Shown here in pieces: positions 45,637-58,556 of a DNA stretch of 64,000 nucleotides. The translations under genes and the position numbers were made by a program. The first letter of the stretch is position 1, and every line of letters begins with the position of its first letter. The notes beneath the pieces are model-generated. The model searched no databases and was not told the origin of the DNA. It was given only the letters and a program-made list of their open reading frames with translations. The stretch comes from Hofstenia miamia (Eukaryota > Xenacoelomorpha > Acoela), in NCBI GenBank assembly GCA_004352715.1, contig SCFE01000034.1, positions 1,509,570 through 1,573,569 of the forward strand, written 5' to 3'.

Positions 45637-46833
45637 AACATAATCTCATGTGTGGTCAAGTTAAGAAAAGAAATGGAAAGAACTAAGACTCAAGTAATAT
45701 AACAATTAATTGTACACACATGATTATTATTAATTAGATTATTTGTAAAATTTTAATAAGCAATATTTTGATATTAATTTGCTTGGCAGTACTTTTGACA
45801 AATAGCAAAAGACCAAAACGCAAATGCTAATTAATGCTGACGTGCATAAATGGCAGATGAAGAAAAAGAGGGAAAACAGTAAATTGTCAACAACATCGAT
45901 TAAACAGGTACTTGCCAAGTGTTTGATTGTTTGCTATTACTATGTATAAAAGTAGTGCAATTTATATATTTGGTGATGAATGAAATTCATTGGATTTACT
46001 TCTTTATCTTGTCAGGTTTATTTATTAATTAAATGGAAAGCTAAACGGTCAAGCACTAGAGTAATCCTGATGGTGGTCCCCAACTACATTTAAAGGAAGT
46101 CTGGAATGGCCTGCACACAATAGCCTTTCAAAAGTGTGATGCAGCTGGTAGTCATTGTTTACTCAATGTGCTTATAGGTTAGGTGTAAGGATAGGGAATT
46201 TTATTTGTTATAGCTTTCCTATCATTCGTTATTCACAAGTTAGCATTATTATTATTATTGGATCAACCCTTGTTAGACAAGCAATGTTTTACCTAGATCA
46301 GTTAAATTAGACAACTCTCGACCAACTTACGAATTAGTTTTATTGCTGACTGCATTGGTTGTTTACATGTATCAAGGGCTAACCTGTATATTTATATCTT
46401 TAGGGTTATTATATGTAGGGAACTATAACAAGCTAAAGCACCACAGTTGCGTTACTTCTCTATATTTATTATTAAGTTATCACACACACACATGTTTTCT
46501 GAGACAATGTTCCATGCACTGAGTCAACCATTGTTAATTCCTTCAATGTCCGAGTAAAGCTGGATTTGTTCACAAAGACAAAGTCTCCTCTTGTGCAGTG
46601 CTTCGAGTCAGGTTTCGACCCTGTCTAACATATCTCGCTCTCATTCTAAAATAGCTATTGTTAGTTAGATCATTAAGTATAGCTAATGATATATTAATTC
46701 AGTTAATACAGTTAACAACGATATATAGAAAGAGAGTTTTTGGAGTCTTTCACACATTATATACCGTAACAAAATAGGGCTATGGTTAAGCAATCCTAAA
46801 CTAAGCTGAAATTACTGTTGGCAAGAATCTACA
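45634..46833 (+). mobile_element. LTR-B, 3' LTR (1200 bp)
   Basis: It starts TGTAACATAATC directly after the polypurine tract and ends ATCTACA. TATAAA lies near 45950. Compared with the copy at 59095-60102 it lacks about 33 bp near 46300 (between CTAGATCAGTT and AAATTAGACAAC) and is otherwise nearly the same. Confidence 0.8.
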
Positions 46834-48100
46834 TAGTATCTTCTTTCAATCGAACCAGAATTTAACAGTAAATGTTTGTAAGTCAAAAATATATTACAAT
46901 TACAAATGAAGTGCACAACTCTTTTGAAATTTTTGTATATAGAAAAAATTCTAATTTGGGACTTTGAAAATTGTTTATTTAACTGCTATGAAATACGCAT
47001 TAATAACGATTTCAAATTTACTACATTTTGAGCAATAGATTATAGCTAAAAGCAAAAAGAAAAAATTCTCATTTCACGGGGTTTGAAAATTGTTTATTTA
47101 NNNNNNNNNNNNNNNNNNNNNNNNNNNNNNNNNNNNNNNNNNNNNNNNNNNNNNNNNNNNNNNNNNNNNNNNNNNNNNNNNNNNNNNNNNNNNNNNNNNN
47201 NNNNNNNNNNNNNNNNNNNNNNNNNNNNNNNNNNNNNNNNNNNNNNNNNNNNNNNNNNNNNNNNNNNNNNNNNNNNNNNNNNNNNNNNNNNNNNNNNNNN
47301 NNNNNNNNNNNNNNNNNNNNNNNNNNNNNNNNNNNNNNNNNNNNNNNNNNNNNNNNNNNNNNNNNNNNNNNNNNNNNNNNNNNNNNNNNNNNNNNNNNNN
47401 NNNNNNNNNNNNNNNNNNNNNNNNNNNNNNNNNNNNNNNNNNNNNNNNNNNNNNNNNNNNNNNNNNNNNNNNNNNNNNNNNNNNNNNNNNNNNNNNNNNN
47501 NNNNNNNNNNNNNNNNNNNNNNNNNNNNNNNNNNNNNNNNNNNNNNNNNNNNNNNNNNNNNNNNNNNNNNNNNNNNNNNNNNNNNNNNNNNNNNNNNNNN
47601 NNNNNNNNNNNNNNNNNNNNNNNNNNNNNNNNNNNNNNNNNNNNNNNNNNNNNNNNNNNNNNNNNNNNNNNNNNNNNNNNNNNNNNNNNNNNNNNNNNNN
47701 NNNNNNNNNNNNNNNNNNNNNNNNNNNNNNNNNNNNNNNNNNNNNNNNNNNNNNNNNNNNNNNNNNNNNNNNNNNNNNNNNNNNNNNNNNNNNNNNNNNN
47801 NNNNNNNNNNNNNNNNNNNNNNNNNNNNNNNNNNNNNNNNNNNNNNNNNNNNNNNNNNNNNNNNNNNNNNNNNNNNNNNNNNNNNNNNNNNNNNNNNNNN
47901 NNNNNNNNNNNNNNNNNNNNNNNNNNNNNNNNNNNNNNNNNNNNNNNNNNNNNNNNNNNNNNNNNNNNNNNNNNNNNNNNNNNNNNNNNNNNNNNNNNNN
48001 NNNNNNNNNNNNNNNNNNNNNNNNNNNNNNNNNNNNNNNNNNNNNNNNNNNNNNNNNNNNNNNNNNNNNNNNNNNNNNNNNNNNNNNNNNNNNNNNNNNN
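46834..48100. other. LTR-B downstream flank and 1000-N gap
   Basis: 46834-47100 is the flank after the LTR and is repeated at 60103-60367. The match of the non-LTR flank means the two places are the same locus (allelic or duplicated assembly) or a larger duplication. Ns fill 47101-48100. Confidence 0.6.
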
Positions 48101-48985
48101 TAATTGGATAGAAGAGGAGGAAGTGTACTTCAATGAGGAGGATCTAATTGAAAATGAGGAGGAGCAAGAAACTATTGAAGAAACCAAATCTACAGAAATG
48201 GGCGATTTAAACTAGAGGGAGTGCCGTCTCCAATAAAACAAGCGCCCATGTTAATAATCACAGACCTAATGAAAACTAGCATAATAACAGTTGTGATTAA
48301 TGGGGTTATGGTCAATGCTACGATAGATACGGGAGCACTTATATCGATAATAACTGATGATTGTGCAGCAAAAATAGGATTTGAAAGGAAATATTTGAAT
48401 AATGAGAAAAATAGACTAATAAATGCATCTGGAGACTACATAGATGTTACAGGGCAACTGCAGGATGTACCAATAAGAGTAGCAAATACAATGTTCCAGC
48501 AGACTTTCACAGTAATCAACACAGAGAAAAATCAACTGCCATACAAACATTTTTTGACAAACAACAGATGCATCATAAACTACAATGATAAGATGATAAT
48601 GGTACAAGAAGAGATTGTAACAATGTATGAAGAAAAAGAAAATGATACAATAATGTTCAAACTAACGCAAGACACGAAAATATTACCAAAAAATTGGAAA
48701 ATGTGCTAAATTGAAACAGTGGAAAAAATAAACGTGGAAATAATGATGTACATTCAGGTAGGAAATAATACAAAGAAGTTGTCAATTCCATCTAGCCTAT
48801 GCACAGTATGAGAAGGAAAAGGAGCTATACCATTACTGAATGCAACAAACCATACCATCAATCTAAAGAAAGAAAAAGTGAAAATTAAAGGGAAGAGAAT
48901 AAAAACAGAAAAATTAATGGTAGATAAAACTATTAACATAATACAAAAGGAAGAAGAGCAAAACTATCAAATACCCGAAATAAAG
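48101..48985 (+). pseudogene. Ty3/gypsy gag tail and protease, LTR-B pol
   Basis: The acidic gag tail (NWIEEEEVYFNEEDLIENEE) is followed by a protease frame 48221-48709: VVINGVMVNATIDTGALISI keeps the catalytic DTG, with NASGDYIDVTGQLQDVPI after it. A deletion removes the LGND segment (LPYKHFLTNNRC), and a stop at 48707 ends the frame. The linker to RT continues in other frames. Confidence 0.75.
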
Positions 48986-48989
48986 GATA

Positions 48990-50520
48990 GTGAATATGGA
49001 ACACATTAATGAAGAAGAGAAAAAGGCATTGGTAAAAGTCCTGAACAAACATAGCAAAATATTCAATTTTGGTGAAATTAGCATTGGCAAGGTGATAGGA
49101 GAAACACATAAAATAATTACTACAACAGATGAACTGATAAGGTTACCATGCAGAAGGGTACCCGAGAAGTTGAAAGATAATTATTGTACAATCCTCAATG
49201 AGTTAATCGACAACAGAATTATAAGACCAAGTGAAAGTCTATATGCATCGCCCATTGTGTTTGTAAAACAAGGTAACAAATATAGACTTTGTATAGACTT
49301 TCACAAACTTAATGATGTGACAAAAAAGGATGCTTACCCACTGCCAAGAATAGAGGACATGATATATGAAGCAACAAAGAACAGATATTTCACATGCATT
49401 GATCTGTGTAAGGCCTATTGGCAGGTACCAATGGAGCTGAAATATTTTGAGAAAACGGCATTTCTAACACTGTACAGATTGTTTGAGTGGATGTACATGG
49501 CATTCAGATTGTGTAATGTGCCAGCAATATTCCAAAGATATGTAACCAAAGTATTGAAACAAGAGAATAAGAAACTAGAAGAGGGAGTGTGTGCTTACAT
49601 AGACGATATCTTGATAGCAAGCAATACAATACAGGAACACATTGAAAAGCTGGACAGAACACTAACAATTTTGTATAATGTTGGACTCAGGGTAAATGGA
49701 AAGAAATGTGAAATTTTAAAAACTGAAATCATATTCCTGGGAAGTCAAATACAAAAAGGGAAAATAAAGATGAAAATAATGCAAAGGAAATGATTCAAAA
49801 TATAAAAATTCAGAAAACTAAAAAAGACATCCAGAGAATAATGGGCTTCATAAATTACTATGGATCATTCATACCAAATGTAGCCCAGAAAACAAATAGA
49901 ATAACAGTACTATTAAAGAAATCAAAACCATTCAAATAGATTTGGAAATAACAAGAACAATTAGATAATATAAAGAATGACCTGGCTAAAATGCCATCAT
50001 TGAATACACCCAACTATGAAAAAGAATTTATTCTAGATTGTGACGTGAGTAATGTGGCAATAGGAGCATGCTTAGGGCAGATTAAAGATGGCAAAGAAGT
50101 CCGTATACAGTTCCTCAGCAGAAAGCTAAAGCAGAAGCAAAGAAAATTATGGTTCCACTAAATTGGAAATATTAGCATTGGTAGAAAGCATAAAGAAATT
50201 TTGGTACTTCTTAATTGGACAAAATTTCAAAGTAAGAACTGACAACAGTGGGTTAGTGTGGTTGAAAAAATTTTCAGGAGATAAATCATCTATAGTATCA
50301 AGATGGATAGAGTACCTAAATGAGTTTAAATTCACAATACAACACAGGAAAGGAACACTACATAAGAATGCTGACTTTTGGACAGTGCTGTTGGAATACC
50401 AAAGGGATGTAGAAAAAATGGAAAGGGAGAAGAAAAAATTTGATTTTATACCACACAGTGAGTACCAAAAACTGCCAGACATTAACACTGATAAAAAGGG
50501 ACAAGCCATAATGCTGATTA
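48990..50520 (+). pseudogene. Ty3/gypsy reverse transcriptase and RNase H, LTR-B pol
   Basis: RT is open for 267 codons (to 49793). Its motifs in order are RLPCRRVPEKL, YRLCIDFHKLNDVTKKDAYP, FTCIDLCKAYWQVPM (first catalytic Asp), MAFRLCNVPAIFQRY, AYIDDILIAS (YxDD) and LRVNGKKCEIL. The connection and RNase H follow: IMGFINYYGSFIPNV, FILDCDVSNVAIGACL, LEILALVESIKKFWYFLI, RTDNSGLVWLKKFSGDKSS and HKNADFW. A stop at 49791, one at 49939 and a frameshift near 50140 break it. It is the most complete RT in the window, with all catalytic Asp residues kept. Confidence 0.85.
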
Positions 50521-52050
50521 TAATCAATTAAGAAATAACAGAAAATGAAATCATCAAAAAACAGAACATGGATGTAATATTGATGGAGATAAAACACAAG
50601 TTAAAAGACAAACACAAGAAGTTAGGAAAAGAAGCAAGTAGCTATTTCCAAAGGTATAAATGGAAAATGAATACAAATGGACTATTATACATAGAAGGCA
50701 AGACACTATGAGTAGCAATTCCAGAATACTATAAGAGAGAACTGGTAAGAAAAATCCATGAAAATGGACATATTGGTATAATTCAGATGGAGCAAACATT
50801 TAACTCCAGATTTATAACAATAGCAATACAGAAAATAGTAGAGGATGTTATTAACAAATGCATGACATGTTTGATAAATAACAAGAGTCATTTTCTGAGA
50901 CAAACAGCACCACTAGAAAAAATCATGGCTACAGTACTGAACCAAATAGTGCATGTTGATTTGGAGAAGCTATCACAAGATGACGAGGGGTATCAGTATA
51001 TTTTAGTCATCATAGAAAATTTTACTAAATACGCAAAGATCATCCCATTAGATTCAACAACAGCTAAAACAGTGGCAGAAAAAATAATGAAAGAATGGAT
51101 ACTAAAATTCGGAGGTAATAATATCAGACAGAGGTGTGCAATTTGAAAGTAAACTTGTAGAAGAAATGACGAAATGGATGGAAATAATAACAGAGAAAAC
51201 AGCAGCATATCACCCACAGGCGAATGGAGCAGTTGAGAGATTGAATAGAACCCATGATTAAGTTAATAAGAGTTTTAACATCAAGAGTTGGTGGAAGAGA
51301 TTGGAGAGAAGTGATAGAAATGGTAGAGTAGTTTTATAATACCATTCAAAGCAATGTACGGAAGAGAAGCAGCAGCACCTATATCAATGCAATATAATAT
51401 GTATTCTGAAAAACCAGACAATGAATATATCAGAAAAATGAGAAACCAAATAACGGGAGTTCATGAAGCAATGTGTCATAACACTAAAAGATCTGTGATA
51501 TGACAACAAAGAAATTTTAATAAGAAAATTTATGGGAAGCCACATAGGAAAGGCGATAAGGTTTATGCATCCATGTTACTGAGAACACAAGACATGAACC
51601 AGGTAAGAAAATTAAAAGCACAATGGACAGGGCCATTCATTATTACACAGACACTACCAAATAATAATTATAAACTTGATGATGGTAGGACTTTAACACT
51701 TTCAAAATTTGAAACAGGCAACAAAAGATATAAAGCAAGTGACATTAGATAGAAATGCACATTTTAAACTAATTGAAAACAATGACAGTACATACAATGA
51801 GATGGATGAGCTCAACAGTGTGGCAGAGGAAGAATTCCTGGAAGAATATATTCCTCAAAATGAAGAATATCAAATCAAGAAAAGAGTTATGCCCCAGAGG
51901 GCAGCAAAAAATAAAAATAAATATGACTCTGAAATATGGGATGTAAATTTAGTAACTCCATTTAGATTAGATAATGAAGAGATCCAACAGAAGTACCAGT
52001 CAATCACTAATAAAGAGCAGAAGAGTGTGAAGGAGAACCCCAAAATCTGA
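50521..52050 (+). pseudogene. Ty3/gypsy integrase with GPY/F-type C-terminus, LTR-B pol
   Basis: Zinc-binding part: IHENGHIGI (H-x3-H) and KCMTCL (C-x2-C), about 50755-50880. Core: IVHVDLEKLS (first Asp, 50950). A frameshift near 51115 separates this from IISDRGVQF (second Asp, 51127) and HPQANGAVERLNRT (Glu, about 51240). After more lesions, HRKGDKVYASML and AQWTGPFIITQ (51545-51650) form a GPY/F-like module. A final open frame 51709-52050 is acidic and of unknown role (EEEFLEEYIPQNEEYQIKKR). No chromodomain is seen. Confidence 0.8.
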
Positions 52051-52575
52051 TTGTCAATTAAAAGGCATGACAAGGGGAGAAAAAACCAGCAGTAGCACTG
52101 GAAATACTAGATCTCTGCAATCTGATTGTCAATTAAAGGGCATGACAATGGAGCATTCTTCACCTAGTAACAGAACAAGATGAATAAGAAGAAAATCTCC
52201 ACAATCTGATTACCACTCTAAGGGTATGAGGATGGAGAATTTAACAGTTACTAACAAATGACAATGAGTGAGAAAGAGGTCTCTGCAATCTGATTACCAC
52301 TTAAAGGGTATGAAAATAGAGAAAAAGTCAGAAGCATCACCCTCAACCAAATGTCAAGTAAAGGGCGGGTGGATAAGAGAGGGCCAACGTCATGATACCA
52401 AGCTTCAATTAAAGGGCGCGAAGTTGGAAAATTGCATTTGTCAATGGAACACTTACCCTTGTCCAGCAAACCTTGATGCCAGTTAAAGGGCAAAGAGTAC
52501 CAAGCTATGCTGATCAGTCCTCATCTGCAATTAAAGGCAGCAGGTACCAAGGTCTGCAGTCAAGTAAAGGACCAA
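52030..52575 (+). repeat. Degenerate tandem repeat after pol, period about 60-75 bp
   Basis: About nine units share a core of the type TCAATTAAAGGGCATGA. They fall near 52055, 52125, 52215, 52295, 52355, 52410, 52485, 52535 and 52565, and the early units carry CAATCTGATT before the core. The repeat begins at the pol stop and lies in the spacer before ORF-X. No coding function is visible. Confidence 0.6.
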
Positions 52576-54078
52576 GATATACAGGACATATGTGAAGACT
52601 CTTGTAGAATCATGTCAATCCACTGTGAGTGTGTTACTTAGAGAAAACTATTACTTTTCTTAGATTAAACATTAAGCGGAGTTGACACTTTTCCGATTTC
52701 TCTCCTTTACAATAAGTGTGCAGTTTATTAAACTAATTTAATATACAAGAGCCCTTTTAGCTACTTAATTCTCTCCAACTTATTTAGATAAAGCAGAGAT
52801 AATGGAAGACAGGATCGACACTCGAAAGTAGACATGCATATCCAGGAACACATCTGCCAGCTGCATCTTACCAATGGAACCGCCACTTTGAGATAGAGAC
52901 CAACAAAGGAATGGTTATGTGAATAGCNNNNNNNNNNNNNNNNNNNNNNNNNNNNNNNNNNNNNNNNNNNNNNNNNNNNNNNNNNNNNNNNNNNNNNNNN
53001 NNNNNNNNNNNNNNNNNNNNNNNNNNNNNNNNNNNNNNNNNNNNNNNNNNNNNNNNNNNNNNNNNNNNNNNNNNNNNNNNNNNNNNNNNNNNNNNNNNNN
53101 NNNNNNNNNNNNNNNNNNNNNNNNNNNNNNNNNNNNNNNNNNNNNNNNNNNNNNNNNNNNNNNNNNNNNNNNNNNNNNNNNNNNNNNNNNNNNNNNNNNN
53201 NNNNNNNNNNNNNNNNNNNNNNNNNNNNNNNNNNNNNNNNNNNNNNNNNNNNNNNNNNNNNNNNNNNNNNNNNNNNNNNNNNNNNNNNNNNNNNNNNNNN
53301 NNNNNNNNNNNNNNNNNNNNNNNNNNNNNNNNNNNNNNNNNNNNNNNNNNNNNNNNNNNNNNNNNNNNNNNNNNNNNNNNNNNNNNNNNNNNNNNNNNNN
53401 NNNNNNNNNNNNNNNNNNNNNNNNNNNNNNNNNNNNNNNNNNNNNNNNNNNNNNNNNNNNNNNNNNNNNNNNNNNNNNNNNNNNNNNNNNNNNNNNNNNN
53501 NNNNNNNNNNNNNNNNNNNNNNNNNNNNNNNNNNNNNNNNNNNNNNNNNNNNNNNNNNNNNNNNNNNNNNNNNNNNNNNNNNNNNNNNNNNNNNNNNNNN
53601 NNNNNNNNNNNNNNNNNNNNNNNNNNNNNNNNNNNNNNNNNNNNNNNNNNNNNNNNNNNNNNNNNNNNNNNNNNNNNNNNNNNNNNNNNNNNNNNNNNNN
53701 NNNNNNNNNNNNNNNNNNNNNNNNNNTCATTAATTACATCATGTTCAGTATATTTATAGCACTTGGTAATAAACAACTAAATACTCAACTAGTACCTGTT
53801 AATCGTTCTTGTTTACAGTTTTTCGCTTGTTTAATATTTCTGCTATGATTACGCAACATCAGCGTTAATTTGACTACGCTGTTTGACCATCTTTCATTTT
53901 GTCAAAATACTGTCGAGCATAATTTTAAATATAATTGCACAAAACATTTACAAAATGAAATAATCAATCCTATCATGTTTTTACATTTTAATCATTATAA
54001 TCAATATCAATAATTTTAGTCTTAGTTTCCTTCATCCTTTCCTCTCATCTTGACCACACTTGATAGTTTGATGGATTA
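52576..54078. other. Spacer between pol and ORF-X with a 799-N gap
   Basis: 52576-52927 has a pyrimidine-rich stretch with TTTTCTTAG and TTCTCTCCTTTACAA that could hold a splice acceptor for a subgenomic ORF-X transcript, but this is speculation. Ns fill 52928-53726. 53727-54078 is AT-rich with no recognised gene. Confidence 0.4.
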
Positions 54079-57000
54079 TGTCACACCCTGAAATGGATAT
54101 TTCTGAACAGCCATCAACAAGCTCATTCTCAAATACTGTGTGAAGCTCACAACCTTTCTCACATAGACAAATATCAATGACAACCATATCACTTAGATTG
54201 GAGGAGAGAGAAAGTAGGATGCTGAGAATAGGGAAAGACAAGATACATCCCTATTTTATCGCAAACAATACAATTCATATGATAATTTATCACCAGAAAC
54301 AAAAAGGCTCATACAACAGCATACATTGACAAAAGAGAAAGAAAGTTCAGCCATCCTGATAGTGATAGATAAACATAACAGGCCAGTGTGTAATATGATC
54401 ATATCATACAGAGAAGATATGAAAGAGAAACTCAACCACCATACTTTAAAAGTACTGTACATATTACATTTGATGAAGGATTTACAATGAAGGATGTGCA
54501 GAAGGTTATTAAGAATAAAGACAAACTGATTAGTAAATGTGAACAAGTTAATTTGGATAGAAACCATTTAATGATAATCTATTTGATCAAGCAATAAGAA
54601 ATAAACTCCAGAAGTTTAGAAACAAACATAGAAGATATGCTAAAAATGGTGAAAGAGCAAAAAGTAAACGTGATAATAATTATGAAGCCACAAAGAAAAG
54701 AAGAGTTACCAAAATTCATAAGAGTACTGGAGGAAAAATTGGAAAATGTCTTTATCATTGAAGACAAAGGACCAGCAATATCAGAAATGATCAGCATTGA
54801 TCTACAAATAAACATGATAGCGCCAGTGAAAAGGATCATGGTAGAACCAAAAATAGCAGTAGACATGTACTATCAAGTGAAAATGATGGAACTCTTGGGA
54901 ACCATAGAAAAACTCGAAGAAATAGGGAATCTTTACATTAAATGTAGTATGAATCAAAAGCTGGAACATTTGAAAAACATTGTTGATATATGGAAAGAGA
55001 TGAAGGCTGAAAAACCAATACATGAAGAAAGGCTGATGATCAATATAAAATCACTGATTAAAACGTATTACTAATCAGTGGAAGCAGCATTATTTGAGAT
55101 AAGAAGAGCATATTAAATGGAATCCAAATGCAACTTTAGAAGCATGTTGTGTGAAGAAACAAATGCACCTCACATTCATGCACAAATGTCAATCTGGTTG
55201 CTAACTATAGCATTGGCAAACAATGAGAAAGAAAGAATGCCAGAACATAGTGAGAAACAAGAAATACGAAATTGCTATTGCGCCAATGCCAACAAATATT
55301 AAACATTGGATGTTGCAAAACATGGAAATACTACCACTATCTCCAACTAAAAAGGCACAGCAAAAGTTTGAGAAATACTTTATGAGACTGTTAATGCAAC
55401 AGCACACTTTGGGCAGACCAAGCATAGTAGAATTTGCCAACAAAACAGGCATATGCCCAGCAGAGATCGATATACTAAATGATGAAACCAAAAAGTACAT
55501 GTGGGGAATGACGTCAAACATGAAACTAAAAGCTCTAAAACAACAGCCATGGATGACAACAAGAAATCTAATCAGAAGAGAAAGTGCCAACACACTAGAA
55601 ATGATACGTGAAATAGAACATAAAGAGGTGAACAAAACGATTACAATGGAGCTGAAAAGATACAATATAGATTATCCACAATGCGCTTATACAAAGATAA
55701 TCAAAAGGTCCGAGATAATGAGAAAGGAAGGTGAAAACAGGCCAATAGAGATAATCAAAATGATTAGTAAATCTCAGGAAGAGATGCAGTTAGAAGACAT
55801 GCTGTTACAATCAAACACAATCGCATTGACCTCGAATATGCAGAGAGAAATCGACAAAGTCAACATGGAAAAGTGGGGAGAAAGAGAACCAAGTGAGATA
55901 TCATGGGTGGATACAGACGACGAACGTTTTCTAGTCGAAATTACAGTAAAAAGAGAAAAACACGATAACATAGTGCAGAGAATATATGGAGAGGTGTATG
56001 AAAGAGAGACAAAGTAACTGATAAAGATATTATGCATGGAAGCATTTACCAGACAAGAAATTCACCAAATCAGTTAGCAGTAGATATCAAATGTATAACG
56101 TCTAAATTCGTAATTAAACCTGAAACAGCACAGTGTTTGATGAAACATGGACTAACTAATTCATTTTGGGAAAATATAAAAACAAGGAAAAATAACTATT
56201 CAGCAACGTTTGGAGTGGCAACAACATCGATAATGCAGGGATCATATGAATATATTGAATATCAAACACTGACAACATTGCTAAAATGTAGACTGTCACC
56301 TATGATATCAATACCAATGCTGCTCCCAACATGGAGATTAACAGAGAAAAAAGCAGCAAAAGCAGCATGGCATGAAGAAAACACATATGTGAACACATGT
56401 GAGGAAGCAGAGAAAAAAGTAAATGATGAGTGATAAAAAAAGTCAAAAGAAGTGCTACTTAGAAACAACAACAAAGAGAGGATATACATAGAGGGGATAA
56501 TAACCCCATATGATCTTTACCAAGATGGAGAAGTCATACATCAACAAATCAAGAAAGTACGGATGGAAATTGAAAAGTATCCAACTCAAACAGTAATTCT
56601 GTTTTCAGAAATCAATGACATAGTCTGGGGTGAATTGTGGAGTGCACAATATAGATATTATGACGTAATGAGACGTGTGGAGATAATAATGATGATATGA
56701 CTGGGAAAAAACAATCCAGAAGAGATAACCAGAGAGGAAGTACCAAATAACATTAGTGCGTTTTATGAAGAAGCATCAGTATCAAAGTTGTTAAGATCTA
56801 CATATGAATTCTTTTATCTGCGCACAACTATACACCCTGATTTGGCGCACACAAGCAGAGTGGACGCAATAATGAGGTTAATGATAGCTATCAAAGAACT
56901 AAAACTCTACAAAAAATACTACAAAGGGTTCAATGAAAAACTGAACAAGTTACACAGCATGTGCACAATATCAAAGACATTAAAGAACCCATCATTTTTT

Positions 57001-57169
57001 AAAAAGATTGTTACCACAGAAAAAGATATCGTGTTAAAACTAACTAAAGAAGAGGAATACAAAAACACTGATTGGGAGATGTGAGAGGTGAGCACTATCA
57101 TAAAGATGGCAGTGGAAATGGTTCATGGTGAAAGAGTGGTCATTCTTAATTACTATGCTGGAGGGGTTG
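54079..57169 (+). pseudogene. ORF-X, LTR-B element copy 2 (longest copy)
   Basis: Coding text runs from an ATG at 54079 (MSHPEMDISEQPSTSSF) almost to the LTR, about 1030 codons across several frames. Pieces in order: LSPETKRLIQQHT (54290), DVQKVIKNKDKLISKCEQ, VNVIIIMKPQRKEELPKF (54660), the long open frame 55223-56017 (264 codons), CITSKFVIKPETAQCLMKHG (56090), MISIPMLLPTWRL, RIYIEGIITPYDLYQDGE, AQYRYYDVMRRVEI and IHPDLAHTSRVDAIM (56830). It is rich in K, E, I and M. I find no signal peptide, membrane anchor, furin-like site or known catalytic motif, so it does not look like an env. Its position between integrase and 3' LTR and its presence in two LTR families suggest an accessory or structural protein of these elements. 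Confidence 0.75.
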
Positions 57170-57637
57170 TGTAACATAATCTCATGTGTGGTCAAGTTAA
57201 GAAAAGAAATGGAAAGAACTAAGACTCAAGTAATATAACAATTAATTGTACACATATGATTATTATTAATTAGATTATTTGTAAAATTTTAATAAGCAAT
57301 ATATTGATATTAATACATTTGGCAGTACTTTTGAGAACAAAACACAAAAGCTAATTAATGCTGAAGTGTGTGAATGGCAGATGAAGAAAAAGAAGGAAAA
57401 CAGTAAATTGTCAACAAGTTCGATTAAACAGGTACTTGCCAAGTGTTTGATTGTTTGTTATTACTAAGTATAAAAGTAGTGCAATTTCTATATTTGGTGA
57501 TGAACAAAATTCACTGGATTTACTTCTTTATTTTGTCAGGTTTATTTATTAATTAAAATGAAAAGCTAAATGGTCAAGCACTAGAGTAATCCTGACAGTG
57601 GTCCCCAACTACATTTAAAGGAAGTCTGGAATGGCAA
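57170..57637 (+). mobile_element. LTR-B 3' LTR, truncated
   Basis: It starts TGTAACATAATCTC after GGAGGGGTTG, a decayed polypurine tract. It has the TATAAA region (near 57470) and then stops at GTCTGGAATGGC, where minus-strand ORF-X sequence begins. It is about 0.47 kb of an expected 1.2 kb. Confidence 0.75.
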
Positions 57638-57639
57638 GC

Positions 57640-58556
57640 ACATTGTAAGCTCCATAACTCTCCCTGCACTATATTGTTTATTCCTGAAAACAATATAACA
57701 GTTTGCATTGTTCTCTTTTTGATTTCTTGTTGGACCTTGTGTATTTGTTTGTAGATTGTCTCTCCTTCTCTAAATAGATTGTACAGTGTGACTTCTCCTT
57801 CTATATAGATACTCTCCTTGTTGTTATTTATAAGCAAAAATTCGTTTGATTTTTTATATCTCTAGTCATTCACTGTCTTTTCTGCTTCCTGTTGCATATT
57901 CACATACATGTTTTGTTCATGCCACAATGCTTGAACAGCCTTTTTATCTTTTAACCAGCATGTTGGTAATAACATTGGTATTGAAATCATTGGTGGTGTA
58001 CATTTTAATATTGTAGTCATTGTTTGTTTCTCTATTGCCTGGTAGGATCCCTGCATTTGCACTGTTGTTGCCATTCCAAATGTTGCTGGATAGATATTTT
58101 TGGCCTTCTTGATATTTTCCCAAAACATGTTTGTTAGACTATGTTTTATCAAATTCTGTGCTGTTTCCAGTTACATTATCATTTTTGAGGTAATACACTC
58201 AATGTCCACCACTATCTGATTCTGTGGCTGTAACATTTCACGAATCTCTTTTGTGTGAAAGCTTCCATACATAATATCTTAATTAATGATTTCGTTTTGT
58301 GTTCATATACTTCACCATATATTCTTTGTACTATGTTATTTGTATGCTCTCTTCTTACTGTGATCTCCACTGGCAGTTTTTCATCATCTGTGTCCACCCA
58401 TGATATTTTGCTTGATTCTTGTTCCCCCCATTTTTCCATATTCACTTTGTCAATTACTCTCTGAGTATTTGGGGTTAGTGCTATCTCTGGTGATTGTAGC
58501 AGTGTCGTAGCATCAACCAATGGAATAAGCTGCAAACCAAAGAAGAATAGCGTCAA
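57640..58556 (-). pseudogene. ORF-X, third family copy (minus)
   Basis: Minus-strand text: MEKWGEQESSKISWVDTDDE (58430), SLTNMFWENIKKAKNIYPAT (58140), PMISIPMLLPTCWLKDKKAV (57990), NNNKESIYIEGEVTLYNLF (57830) and TVILFSGINNIVQGELWS (57690). It is clearly homologous to the LTR-B ORF-X but diverged (for example WGEREPSEISWVDTDDERF against WGEQESSKISWVDTDDEKL), so it is an independent lineage. It is broken by stops and lacks the ends. The first 25 residues of the 58556 frame are not ORF-X-like. Confidence 0.7.

Noticed and set aside
54079-57169. ORF-X as a classical env gene
   Set aside because: The position fits, but no signal peptide, transmembrane anchor or furin-type site is visible in any copy.
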